Assembly (NCBI GenBank): GCA_023425025.1
Contig: JAFADG010000061.1
Coordinates: forward strand, 1 to 64,000
Length of the DNA: 64,000 nt
Direction: 5' to 3'
From: Bacillota bacterium
GTDB taxonomy: Bacteria > Bacillota > Clostridia > Christensenellales > Aristaeellaceae
Part shown: one piece after another, positions 7,434 to 15,368 of the stretch
Position numbering within the stretch: the first letter of the stretch is position 1
How the letters are laid out: each line of letters opens with the position of its first letter
Translations under genes and position numbers: made by a program
Notes under the pieces: model-generated
Databases searched by the model: none
What the model was told of the DNA's origin: nothing
What the model saw: only the letters and a program-made list of their open reading frames with translations

Positions 7434-8642
7434 TTACTTTTTTGACTGTTTCACCATAGCTTGCACCTTCATGGGCAGGCCCAACAGGTTGATAAAGCCT
7501 TCGCTGTCGTGGTGGTTGTACAGCGTTTTGCTGTCGCCGAAGGTAGCGATCTGCTCCAGGTAGAGGCTGTTTTCGCTCTTGACGCCGGCGGGGATCACAT
7601 TGCCCTTGTAGAGCTTTAATTTGACGGTGCCGGTCACGCTCTGCTGGGTGCTGTCCACAAAGGCGGACAGGGCCTCCCGCAGGGGCGTATACCACATGCC
7701 GTCATAAACAAGCTCCGCAAAGCGCACGGCCACCTGCTCCTTGTAGTGGGCGGTATTCCGGTCCAAGGTAATGCTCTCCAGCTGCTTGTGGGCGGCATAG
7801 AGGATCGTTCCGCCGGGGGTTTCGTACACGCCGCGGCTCTTCATGCCCACCAGGCGGTTTTCCACCAGGTCGGCAATGCCTACGCCGTTGCGCGCGCCGA
7901 TCTCATTCGCTTTTTCCAGCAGGGATACGGCATCCAGCTTTTCACCGTTGATGGCCACGGGCACGCCCTTTTCAAAGGCGACCTCGATATATTCGGGCTT
8001 GTCAGGGGCCGTCTGGGGCGTGACCATGGTTTGCAATAGGTCGTCCGGCATTTCCTGGGCGGGGTCTTCCAATATGCCGCCCTCATGGCTCAAGTGCCAG
8101 ATGTTCTTATCCATGCTGTAGGGCTTTTTCTTGGTGACCGGAACGGGAATGCCCCGGGCGTTGGCGTAGTCAATGGCGTCCTCCCGGCTTTTGATATCCC
8201 AGATGCGCCAGGGTGCGATGACCTGCATAAAGGGATCAAAGGCCTTGATGGTCAGCTCAAAGCGCACCTGATCGTTGCCCTTGCCGGTGGCGCCGTGACA
8301 GATGGCGGCGCAGTTTTCCTTGTGGGCCGTCTCCACCAGATATTTGGCGATCACGGGCCGCGCAAAGCTGGTGCCCAAAAGGTAGCTGCCCTCATACACC
8401 GCGCCGGCTTTGAGCGTGGGCCAGATGAAATCCTCCACGAACTCCTTTTTCATGTCCACGATATACAGCTTTTCCGCGCCGCTTTTGGCGGCCTTTTCAT
8501 GCAGGGGGGCAAGCTCCTCGCCCTGGCCCACGTCGGCGGCCATGCAGACCACGTCGCAGTCGTAGTTTTCCTTTAGCCAGGGGATGATGATGGATGTATC
8601 CAGCCCGCCGCTGTAAGCCAGCAGTACACGCAATTTCGCCAT
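7434..8642 (-). CDS. argG: Argininosuccinate synthase
   Basis: 402 residues. It condenses citrulline and aspartate with ATP to argininosuccinate, the penultimate arginine step. The N-terminal PP-loop AYSGGLDTSIIIPWLKE (residues 9-25) and the citrulline/aspartate site segment CHGATGKGNDQVRFE are intact. The frame is open upstream, but the ATG at 8642 has GGAGGA at the right spacing and matches the family's N terminus. Transcription probably starts from the promoter at 8699-8727, which an ARG box overlaps. Confidence 0.97.
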   Translation of the reverse strand: MAKLRVLLAYSGGLDTSIIIPWLKENYDCDVVCMAADVGQGEELAPLHEKAAKSGAEKLYIVDMKKEFVEDFIWPTLKAGAVYEGSYLLGTSFARPVIAKYLVETAHKENCAAICHGATGKGNDQVRFELTIKAFDPFMQVIAPWRIWDIKSREDAIDYANARGIPVPVTKKKPYSMDKNIWHLSHEGGILEDPAQEMPDDLLQTMVTPQTAPDKPEYIEVAFEKGVPVAINGEKLDAVSLLEKANEIGARNGVGIADLVENRLVGMKSRGVYETPGGTILYAAHKQLESITLDRNTAHYKEQVAVRFAELVYDGMWYTPLREALSAFVDSTQQSVTGTVKLKLYKGNVIPAGVKSENSLYLEQIATFGDSKTLYNHHDSEGFINLLGLPMKVQAMVKQSKK

Positions 8643-8698
8643 GGTGATTCCTCCGCTCATAATAAGCCAATGATGGCAGGATGGTTTGGATGAGCATG

Positions 8699-8727
8699 AG
8701 TATACACCGTATTGCATGAAAATGCAA
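8699..8727 (-). promoter_or_regulatory. argG sigma-A promoter
   Basis: On the minus strand TTGCAT, a 17-base spacer and TATACT stand about 60 bases before the argG start codon. Confidence 0.8.
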
Positions 8728-8749
8728 TACTTATTTATAAAAATGCAGG
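8711..8749. promoter_or_regulatory. Tandem ARG boxes (ArgR/AhrC operator)
   Basis: Box 1 (8711-8728) is ATTGCATGAAAATGCAAT, a perfect palindrome around GAAA that fits the 18-base ARG-box pattern. A weaker second box (8732-8749, core ATAAAAATGCA) follows after exactly three bases, the usual spacing of tandem ARG boxes. Box 1 covers the -35 hexamer of the argG promoter, which implies repression by arginine-bound ArgR. Confidence 0.7.
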
Positions 8750-8791
8750 GCAGAAAAGGCGGGTGCGGCCGTCAGAAGAGAAAATATCCGT

Positions 8792-9325
8792 TCAGCGGCC
8801 GATCAAATCCACCATCTCCCGCGTAGGTTTCACCTGCAGGCTTTCACTTTGCAATGCATGGTTATGATGCGCGATGATCTGGGCCGCGGTTAAAATGCCG
8901 TTGTCACGGGAGGTATGCCCGTCGGCCACAAGGTACGCGTTGTACCCCATGGTAAACGCCCTGCGGCAAATGGTATCCACGCAGTACTCGGTCTGCATGC
9001 CGCAGATAATCAGCGTTTTTATGCCCAGGTGGCGCAGCTCCGCATCCAGCTCGGTCTTGTAGAAGGAATCGATGGTGTGTTTTTCGATAATGGAATCCTG
9101 CGCCTCCGGCTCAATTTCACGGCATACCTGCCAGCCGGCGGAACCGTGGGGCAGGCCTTCGTCATCGTGCTGTATGTATACAATTGGCATCTTCGCGGCC
9201 CGGGCTTTGCCGATCAAAAGCCTGATGTTGAACAGCACATCCTCCGCGCGCCAGGCCGCACGCTCGCCCCTGCCGAAGATCCCCTCCTGGGAATCCACTA
9301 CCACCAATGCCGTCTTTTCCATCAT
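8792..9325 (-). CDS. Cysteine hydrolase, isochorismatase family (paralogue 1)
   Basis: 177 residues. It has the family's catalytic triad: Asp in ALVVVDSQEGIF (near residue 11), a Lys in the IIEKHTIDSFYKTEL region, and Cys in GMQTEYCVDTICRRAF. Substrates in the family range from isochorismate to nicotinamide and other amides; nothing here decides between them. The start follows AAGGAGG. The neighbouring gene (9357-9884) is a close paralogue in the same orientation, 31 bases upstream, so the pair arose by tandem duplication and is probably one transcript. Confidence 0.88.
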   Translation of the reverse strand: MMEKTALVVVDSQEGIFGRGERAAWRAEDVLFNIRLLIGKARAAKMPIVYIQHDDEGLPHGSAGWQVCREIEPEAQDSIIEKHTIDSFYKTELDAELRHLGIKTLIICGMQTEYCVDTICRRAFTMGYNAYLVADGHTSRDNGILTAAQIIAHHNHALQSESLQVKPTREMVDLIGR

Positions 9326-9356
9326 ATAAAAAGCCTCCTTCGTATCATATCATGCA

Positions 9357-9884
9357 TTAGCCATTCATTATTTCAAGAATCTCATTGGTTGTCTTTACCC
9401 GCAGAAAACCGGACTGCAAAAAGTTGTTATGATGCCTTATCATCTGCTCGGCAGACAGCACTTCGCTGTCAAATGTGGTATGGCCGTCGGAAGCCAGGTA
9501 TGCCTGATACCCCAGCGTATAGGCCCTGCCGCAGGTGGCGTTCACGCAATACTCCGTCTGCATGCCGCAAAAGATCAGCGTGTCCGCGCCAAGCCCCTTC
9601 AATATGCCGTCCAGTTCCGTCTGATAAAAGGAATCCCGGGTCTGCTTGTACGCATGATATTCATTTTCAAGGGGGACAAGGGCGGGATGCAGCTGCCAAC
9701 CGGCGGAGCCCTTTTGCATCCACTCATCGTCATGCTGCACAAACACGACAGGAATACCCTTTTCCCGTGCTTTGGCAAGCAAGGAACATATATTGCCTAC
9801 GACTTCATCGCCGCGGTACGGCTTTGCTTTCTCCATGAACATGGCCGTCTGCACGTCAATAATGACGAGCGCTGTTTTTTCCAT
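9357..9884 (-). CDS. Cysteine hydrolase, isochorismatase family (paralogue 2)
   Basis: 175 residues from the ATG after GGGAGGG; a further in-frame ATG 42 bases upstream lacks a ribosome site. The triad residues are in ALVIIDVQTAMF (Asp), the YHAYKQTRDSFYQTEL segment (Lys) and GMQTEYCVNATCGRAY (Cys). It shares long identical stretches with the downstream paralogue (VQHDDE, GSAGWQ, GMQTEYCV). The substrate is unknown. It is read from a good promoter at 9917-9945 that lies back to back with the ruvC promoter. Confidence 0.88.
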   Translation of the reverse strand: MEKTALVIIDVQTAMFMEKAKPYRGDEVVGNICSLLAKAREKGIPVVFVQHDDEWMQKGSAGWQLHPALVPLENEYHAYKQTRDSFYQTELDGILKGLGADTLIFCGMQTEYCVNATCGRAYTLGYQAYLASDGHTTFDSEVLSAEQMIRHHNNFLQSGFLRVKTTNEILEIMNG

Positions 9885-9916
9885 CTGCTTTCCCTCCCCT
9901 ATTGCCATTTGCTTGA

Positions 9917-9945
9917 AGCATAGCATGCGCTTTTCCGGTAGTCAA
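9917..9945 (-). promoter_or_regulatory. Promoter of the isochorismatase-family pair
   Basis: Minus-strand TTGACT, 17 bases, TATGCT, 33 bases before the start codon. Confidence 0.7.
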
Positions 9946-9970
9946 GCCTTATACGCACACTGCCTGTACA

Positions 9971-9999
9971 TTGACAAATGCGCACGCTCGTTCTATGAT
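9971..9999 (+). promoter_or_regulatory. ruvCAB promoter
   Basis: TTGACA, 17-base spacer, TATGAT: a near-perfect sigma-A promoter 32 bases before the ruvC start. No LexA/SOS box (CGAAC-N4-GTTCG type) is visible next to it. Confidence 0.85.
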
Positions 10000-10031
10000 T
10001 AGGCGTACGAAATAACCTCCTTGGAGGATGC

Positions 10032-10526
10032 ATGATCATACTGGGGATCGACCCGGGCCTGGCCATATTAGGCTGGGGCGTTATCGAGACAAACGGGCAC
10101 AAGCTGCGCCTCATCGATTACGGCGCGGTGCAAACGGATGCCGGAACGCCCATGCCGCTGCGGCTGCGCACCATCCAGACAGGCGTCAAAAATCTCATCT
10201 CCCTGTACCATCCGGACGAGATCGCTTTTGAAGAATTGTTTTTCGCTCGTAACGTCACCACCGCTTTGCAGGTGGGCGCCGCCAGGGGCGCCGCCATCAT
10301 CGCCGCCGTGGATCACACGGAGGAATTGTATGAGTATACACCCATGCAGATCAAGCAGGCGGTCACCGGCTACGGCAAAGCGGACAAGAAGCAGATACAG
10401 CAGATGGTGAAGCTGCTTTTGAACATGGAGGATATCCCTAAGCCTGACGACGCCGCCGACGGCCTGGCCGTGGCCATCACCCACGCGCATACCAGCCATT
10501 CCAAGCAGCTGTTTAAAATGAAGTGA
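10032..10526 (+). CDS. ruvC: Holliday junction resolvase RuvC
   Basis: 164 residues. RuvC nicks four-way DNA junctions symmetrically. The acidic active-site residues can be seen: Asp7 in LGIDPGLAILGWG, Glu in IAFEELFFARNV (near residue 68), and the C-terminal Asp pair in PDDAADGLAVAI. It starts after GGAGG and is followed 13 bases later by ruvA and then ruvB, the complete branch-migration/resolution set. Confidence 0.97.
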   Translation: MIILGIDPGLAILGWGVIETNGHKLRLIDYGAVQTDAGTPMPLRLRTIQTGVKNLISLYHPDEIAFEELFFARNVTTALQVGAARGAAIIAAVDHTEELYEYTPMQIKQAVTGYGKADKKQIQQMVKLLLNMEDIPKPDDAADGLAVAITHAHTSHSKQLFKMK

Positions 10527-10539
10527 TCCGGAGGCAAGC

Positions 10540-11145
10540 ATGTACGCATTCATATCAGGCCGCGTGGCGGAAAAAGGCAGCGGGGAGCTCATACTGGAGG
10601 CCGGCGGTGTGGGCTACGCGCTGCAATGCAGCATGACCACCCTGTCCCAGGCGCCGGCAACCGGCGAAACCATGCGCTGCTTTACCTATCTTTCCGTGCG
10701 CGAGGATGCGCTGGAGCTTTTTGGCTTTGCCACCAAGGAAGAAAAGGCCATGTTCCTGCGCTTGGTCAGCGTCAGCGGCATCGGCCCGCGCACAGCGCTG
10801 GGCGTGCTGGGCAGCATGCCGTTAAAGGACTTGAGCCTGGCCATACTCACCGGCGACTTGAACGCCTTGAGCCGCGCGCCGGGCGTGGGCAAGAAAACGG
10901 CCCAGCGCATCGCCCTGGAGCTCAAGGATCAAATTACCCAGGAAGCCATGACCGGCCTGCCTCCGGAACAGGTATCCGGCAGCGCGCCCGTCCGTGACGA
11001 CGCCCTGACCGAAGCCATGCAGGCCCTGCAATCCCTGGGCTATACCCCGGTGGAAGCCACCCGCGCCCTGCAGGCCGTCCGCGGCAAGGCCGATAAGGCC
11101 GACGAGCTCATCAAGCTCGCCCTGCGGTCCATGGCAGGGGCGTAG
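10540..11145 (+). CDS. ruvA: Holliday junction branch migration subunit RuvA
   Basis: 201 residues. RuvA binds the junction as a tetramer and loads RuvB. An N-terminal OB fold (MYAFISGRVAEKGSGELILE) is followed by two helix-hairpin-helix motifs (VSGIGPRTALGVLG and APGVGKKTAQRIALELK) and the C-terminal RuvB-binding domain (DALTEAMQALQSLGYTPVEA). The ribosome site CGGAGG is at good spacing after ruvC. A family-1 hairpin separates it from ruvB. Confidence 0.97.
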   Translation: MYAFISGRVAEKGSGELILEAGGVGYALQCSMTTLSQAPATGETMRCFTYLSVREDALELFGFATKEEKAMFLRLVSVSGIGPRTALGVLGSMPLKDLSLAILTGDLNALSRAPGVGKKTAQRIALELKDQITQEAMTGLPPEQVSGSAPVRDDALTEAMQALQSLGYTPVEATRALQAVRGKADKADELIKLALRSMAGA

Positions 11146-11160
11146 GAAGAACGGGGTGTT

Positions 11161-11220
11161 TGCCGGGAAGGAGCCTTTTTGAAAAAAGGCCACTTCCCGG
11201 ACCCATCCTCTAAAAACTTT
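11161..11220 (+). repeat. Family-1 G-rich hairpin repeat, copy 3
   Basis: Arms GCCGGGAAGGAGCC and GGCCACTTCCCGG flank TTTTTGAAAAAA, followed by the conserved tail ACCCATCCTCTAAAAACTTT. It lies between ruvA and ruvB. Confidence 0.75.
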
Positions 11221-11286
11221 ATTATATACGTAAATTTATGCGATTTTTAGAACTCCGCATTACCGCAGCATGTAAGGAGAACGCCC

Positions 11287-12327
11287 ATGTCTGACGACCG
11301 CTTGATCACCACAGGCTTCCGCCCGGAGGATGATTCCCAGGAGCAGTCCCTGCGCCCGCGCACGCTCAATGAATACGTGGGCCAGCGGGCGGTGAAGGAG
11401 CGGCTGCAGGTGTATATCCAGGCAGCGCTAAAGCGCCGGGAATCCCTGGACCATATCCTGCTCTACGGCCCGCCGGGCCTGGGCAAAACCTGCCTGGCCA
11501 ACATCGTCGCCACGGAAATGGGGCAAAACATACGCATCACCTCCGGCCCGGCCATCGACCGGCCCGGTGATCTTGCCTCCATCCTTACCAACTTAAACGC
11601 CGGAGACATTCTGTTTATTGACGAAATTCACCGCTTAAGCCGCGCCGTGGAGGAAGTGCTCTACTCCGCCATGGAGGATTTCGCCCTGGATATCATGATC
11701 GGCAAGGGGCCTACCGCCAGGTCCATCCGCCTGGATCTGCCCCGCTTCACGCTGGTAGGCGCCACCACAAGGGCCGGGCAGCTGTCCGCCCCCCTTCGGG
11801 ACAGGTTTGGCATTATGTTTAGACTGGAAATGTACAGCCCGGAGGAGCTTTCGCAAATCGTGCGTCGCAGCGCCGGCATTTTGAACGTGGCCGCCCAGGA
11901 GGACGGCATACTGGAAATCGCCAGGCGCAGCCGGGGCACGCCCCGTATCGCCAATCGGATGCTGAAAAGGGTGCGGGATTTTGCCCAGGTCCGCGCCGGC
12001 GGCACCATTACCAAAGATGTCGCCCGGGAAGGACTGACCATGCTGGATGTGGACGACCTGGGCCTGGACCGGGTGGACCGGACCATGCTCTCCACCATGA
12101 TGGACAAGTTCGGCGGCGGCCCCGTAGGCCTTGACACCCTGGCCGCCACCACCGGCGAAGACCCCATCACCATTGAGGATGTGTACGAGCCGTACCTGAT
12201 GCAATTGGGCTTTCTCATGCGCACGCCAAGGGGTCGCGTCTGCACCCCATCAGCCTACGCGCACTTAAAGCGCACGCCTCCCATACGGGAAAACGAGGAT
12301 AACGGACAAACACGGCTGGAAATTTGA
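11287..12327 (+). CDS. ruvB: Holliday junction branch migration ATPase RuvB
   Basis: 346 residues. The AAA+ motor has Walker A GPPGLGKTCLANI (about residues 61-73), Walker B DILFIDEIHRL, sensor motif VGATTRAGQLSAPLRDRFG, and the C-terminal winged helix with TPRGRVCTPSAYAHL. Together with RuvA it drives branch migration. It starts after TAAGGAGA. The gene is intact and of normal length. Confidence 0.97.
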   Translation: MSDDRLITTGFRPEDDSQEQSLRPRTLNEYVGQRAVKERLQVYIQAALKRRESLDHILLYGPPGLGKTCLANIVATEMGQNIRITSGPAIDRPGDLASILTNLNAGDILFIDEIHRLSRAVEEVLYSAMEDFALDIMIGKGPTARSIRLDLPRFTLVGATTRAGQLSAPLRDRFGIMFRLEMYSPEELSQIVRRSAGILNVAAQEDGILEIARRSRGTPRIANRMLKRVRDFAQVRAGGTITKDVAREGLTMLDVDDLGLDRVDRTMLSTMMDKFGGGPVGLDTLAATTGEDPITIEDVYEPYLMQLGFLMRTPRGRVCTPSAYAHLKRTPPIRENEDNGQTRLEI

Positions 12328-12344
12328 GAGAGCAAGAAACATCG

Positions 12345-12431
12345 ATGAAAACATCTGATTTTTATTATGACTTACCGCCGAAGGTCCAGGGCGATCGGAA
12401 AGCCCTGGTTGCGCCCACAGGCGCGAAATAG
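12345..12431 (+). pseudogene. Duplicated 5' end of queA (vestigial 28-codon frame)
   Basis: An ATG at 12345 opens a 28-codon frame whose first 11 residues, MKTSDFYYDLP, are the same as the start of queA 125 bases downstream, with only silent changes at the DNA level. It then runs through two hairpins (CCAGGGC/GCCCTGG and GCGCC/GGCGC) and stops at TAG. No good ribosome site precedes it. It looks like a short tandem duplication remnant rather than a working gene. Confidence 0.5.
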
Positions 12432-12469
12432 TCTCAAATAAACACTTTCCACAAGTATAAAAGGAATAT

Positions 12470-13501
12470 ATGAAAACATCTGATTTCTATTATGACCTAC
12501 CTGAAAGCCTCATCGCCCAAACCCCTATGGAGCCCAGAGACCATAGCCGGCTGATGGTTTGCCATAAAGACACCGGCGCGCTGGAGCACCGCCATTTTTT
12601 CGACCTGCCGGAATACCTCAAAAAAGGCGACGTGCTGGTCATCAACCAGACGAAGGTCATCCCCGCCCGGTTGCTGGGCGAAAAGGAAGACACCAAGGTC
12701 CCGGTGGAATTCCTGTTGCTAAAGCGCCTGAACAAGGATGAATGGGAAGCCATTGTCCGCCCCGGCCGGCGGCTGAAGCCCGGCGTGATGGTTTCCTTCG
12801 GCGGCGGGCTGCTAAAGGCCGAAATCCTGGGCAGCGTGGAGGAAACGGGCGGGCGCACGGTGCGCTTTTTGTATGACGGGGTATTTGAGGAACTGCTGGA
12901 CAAGCTGGGTGAAATGCCCCTGCCCCCCTATATCCACCAAAAACTGGAACAAAAAGACCGTTATCAAACAGTGTACGCCAGGCAGGAAGGCAGCGCGGCG
13001 GCGCCCACCGCCGGGCTGCACTTTACCCCGGAGCTGCTCGGCCGCATTCGCGATATGGGCGTAGACATCATACCCATCCTTTTGCATGTGGGCCTTGGCA
13101 CCTTCCGCCCGGTAAAGGTAGAGAGCATTGAAACTCATATTATGCATTCGGAATATTACGAAGTCACGCCGGAAGCGGCGGAGCGCATCAACGCGGCCAG
13201 GAAAAATGGCGGACGCGTCGTATGCGTGGGCACCACCAGTGTGCGCACCCTGGAAACGGTGGCGGACAAAAACGGAATCATCCACCCCGGCAGCGGCGAT
13301 ACCAGCATTTTTATTACCCCCGGCAAAGCCTTTCGCGCCGTAGACGCCCTGGTTACCAACTTCCACCTGCCGGAAAGCACGCTGCTCATGCTGATTTCCG
13401 CTTTCATGGGCAGGGAACAGGCACTGAATGCCTACCGGGCCGCGGTGCAGGAAAAATACCGTTTCTTTTCCTTTGGCGATGCGATGCTGATAACAGAATG
13501 A
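12470..13501 (+). CDS. queA: tRNA preQ1(34) S-adenosylmethionine ribosyltransferase-isomerase
   Basis: 343 residues, the normal QueA length. It transfers ribosyl from SAM to preQ1 in tRNA, forming epoxyqueuosine. Diagnostic stretches are MKTSDFYYDLPESLIAQTP at the start, VLVINQTKVIPARLLGEKE, GSAAAPTAGLHFTPELL, LHVGLGTFRPVKVE, and the C-terminal VTNFHLPESTLLMLISAFMG. The start follows AAAAGGA. It follows ruvB, an arrangement common in bacteria, but no tgt lies downstream here. Confidence 0.97.
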   Translation: MKTSDFYYDLPESLIAQTPMEPRDHSRLMVCHKDTGALEHRHFFDLPEYLKKGDVLVINQTKVIPARLLGEKEDTKVPVEFLLLKRLNKDEWEAIVRPGRRLKPGVMVSFGGGLLKAEILGSVEETGGRTVRFLYDGVFEELLDKLGEMPLPPYIHQKLEQKDRYQTVYARQEGSAAAPTAGLHFTPELLGRIRDMGVDIIPILLHVGLGTFRPVKVESIETHIMHSEYYEVTPEAAERINAARKNGGRVVCVGTTSVRTLETVADKNGIIHPGSGDTSIFITPGKAFRAVDALVTNFHLPESTLLMLISAFMGREQALNAYRAAVQEKYRFFSFGDAMLITE

Positions 13502-13555
13502 TCAAATATAGCGTCTCAGCGCTGACCTGATAACAACAATGGTCGACTCCCCTAT

Positions 13556-13588
13556 CAAAAAGGAACAAGAAAACGGTTCCTTTTTTGC
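13556..13588 (+). terminator. Terminator after queA
   Basis: AAAAGGAAC and GTTCCTTTT arms, an A-rich loop and a T run, 55 bases after the queA stop. Confidence 0.85.
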
Positions 13589-13756
13589 GTGATGGAGAAT
13601 ATGCATCTGCATAAATCCCAGAAACAGCTTCTGCTCTACGTTTCCTTGCGTAATCCTTCCTCGTTTCGCATAGACATCGTGTTTCGCCATAGTATTTGGC
13701 GTGTAAAAACACCATAATAGCCAAATTACTATTGATCCAAGAGGGAGGCACGCGGC

Positions 13757-14863
13757 ATGAACCTTGCCAAACCGGAAAAGCGCGCGCGGCTCAAGGAAAC
13801 AGCCCTTGTCTTCTTCAAGCTGGGGCTGCTGGCCTTTGGCGGTCCGGCTGCCCATATCGCCATGATGGAGGAAGAAGTGGTGCGCCGCCGCAAATGGATC
13901 GAAAAAGATGCCTTTATGGATATGCTGGGGTTCACCAACCTGATCCCCGGTCCCAATTCCACGGAAATGGCCATCCACCTGGGCTATGTGCGGGCAGGCA
14001 GCGCGGGCCTTTTTCTGGCCGGCGCGTGCTTCATATTGCCTGCCGCGCTGCTGGTGGGCCTGCTGGCATCTTTTTATCAGGCATTTGGCGCCATCCCGTC
14101 TGTCGGTCATCTGTTTGACGGCATGAAACCTGTGATCCTGGCAATCATCCTGCAGGCGGTCTTCCGGCTGTCAAAAACGGTTCTTATAAAATTGGATGCC
14201 GCAATCCTGTTTGCGTTGAGCTTCGCGGCCGCGATGATGCACCTGCCGGAGATCCCCATACTGATCGGCTCAGGCCTGATCATGCTCGCCGTGCGCAAAT
14301 GGCCGGATGCAAAACCCAAAAACCTGGCGATAGAGCCGATCACCCTGGGCGCGCTGTTTTTCGTGTTTCTCAAAATCGGCGCCTTTTTGTATGGCAGCGG
14401 CTACGTACTGATTGCCTTTCTGGAAACGGAACTCGTGAAAAACGTACCGGCCCTGACGGCCGCGCAGCTTATGGATGCGGTGGCGGTAGGCCAAATCACG
14501 CCCGGGCCGGTATTCACCACAGCTACCTTTGTCGGGTATCTGATTCACGGCGTTCCGGGCGCCTTTCTGGCCACCGCCGGTATATTTCTGCCCTCTTTCC
14601 TGCTGGTGCTTTTCCTACACCCGGTCATGGTCAAAATGCGGGTCTCGGGCAAAGTATCCGCCGTGCTGGACGGGGTGAACGCGGCCTCGCTGGCGCTGAT
14701 GGCCGCGGCGAATCTAAACCTTGGAATACAGACGCTGACCTCCTGGCTGTCCGCTGCAGTCTTTGCCGTAAGCGCCTTCCTTTTGATCCGCTTCAAAATA
14801 CCTTCCATGTATTTGATGCTGGCCGGCGCCGCCATCGGCTGGCTGACCGGGACTTTGGGATAA
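13757..14863 (+). CDS. chrA: Chromate transporter family protein (ChrA, two-domain)
   Basis: 368 residues holding two homologous halves. The first has FKLGLLAFGGPAAHIAMMEE and GFTNLIPGPNSTEMAIHLGY; the second repeats the pattern with FLKIGAFLYGSGYVLIAFLE and AVAVGQITPGPVFTTATFVG. About ten to twelve hydrophobic helices are present. Known members export chromate; others may move different anions, and this gene alone does not decide. It starts after GAGGGAGG. Confidence 0.88.
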   Translation: MNLAKPEKRARLKETALVFFKLGLLAFGGPAAHIAMMEEEVVRRRKWIEKDAFMDMLGFTNLIPGPNSTEMAIHLGYVRAGSAGLFLAGACFILPAALLVGLLASFYQAFGAIPSVGHLFDGMKPVILAIILQAVFRLSKTVLIKLDAAILFALSFAAAMMHLPEIPILIGSGLIMLAVRKWPDAKPKNLAIEPITLGALFFVFLKIGAFLYGSGYVLIAFLETELVKNVPALTAAQLMDAVAVGQITPGPVFTTATFVGYLIHGVPGAFLATAGIFLPSFLLVLFLHPVMVKMRVSGKVSAVLDGVNAASLALMAAANLNLGIQTLTSWLSAAVFAVSAFLLIRFKIPSMYLMLAGAAIGWLTGTLG

Positions 14864-14869
14864 CCCACC

Positions 14870-14899
14870 TTGAAAAAGAGAAACCGGCAATGATATAAT
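14870..14899 (+). promoter_or_regulatory. Promoter for the 14974 gene and followers
   Basis: TTGAAA, 18-base spacer, TATAAT, just after the chrA stop. Confidence 0.7.
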
Positions 14900-14973
14900 G
14901 AGCCGTCACCATCCTTTGAAGGATGCCGGGCGTCTCGCCCAGGCTTGCCCGGTGGCATGAAAGGCGGATTCCT

Positions 14974-15333
14974 ATGCGCAGCATGGCGGCAAAGTTTCTG
15001 GCCTGCGTTGGGGCGGTTCCCCTGTGCGTCTACGTGTTGTTTCCCGGCCACATCACCGCGCCCGACTACACCTACGCCATTGTTGCCGGCGCGGTGCTTG
15101 GCTTTATTTACATTACCCTTCGGCCGGTGATGAAGCTGCTGCTGGGTATCTTCAACCTCTTTACGCTGGGGCTGCTGTATGTGTTTCTGGATGCCTGGCT
15201 GGTGCAATTGTGCAGCTGGGTGATACCGCAAAACGCGTTTCAGGTGGAAAACTTCTGGTGGGCGCTGGCCACCGCTCTGGTCGTAAATGTCGCAAGAGGG
15301 GTCCTTGGCAAAATGTTCAAGCCGGCCAAATAA
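14974..15333 (+). CDS. Small membrane protein, phage-holin family 4 (PF04020-like)
   Basis: 119 residues with four hydrophobic helices (for example AAKFLACVGAVPLCVYVLF and GLLYVFLDAWLVQLCSWVI). The NLFTLGLLYVFLDA segment and the short length resemble the PF04020 family, which despite its name is a common bacterial inner-membrane protein of unknown role. The ATG at 14974 follows AAGGCGG; an upstream in-frame ATG lacks a site. It is read from the TTGAAA/TATAAT promoter just upstream. Confidence 0.7.
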   Translation: MRSMAAKFLACVGAVPLCVYVLFPGHITAPDYTYAIVAGAVLGFIYITLRPVMKLLLGIFNLFTLGLLYVFLDAWLVQLCSWVIPQNAFQVENFWWALATALVVNVARGVLGKMFKPAK

Positions 15334-15368
15334 CGCTTACAAAAGACACACCGCAGGGAGGGACGGGA

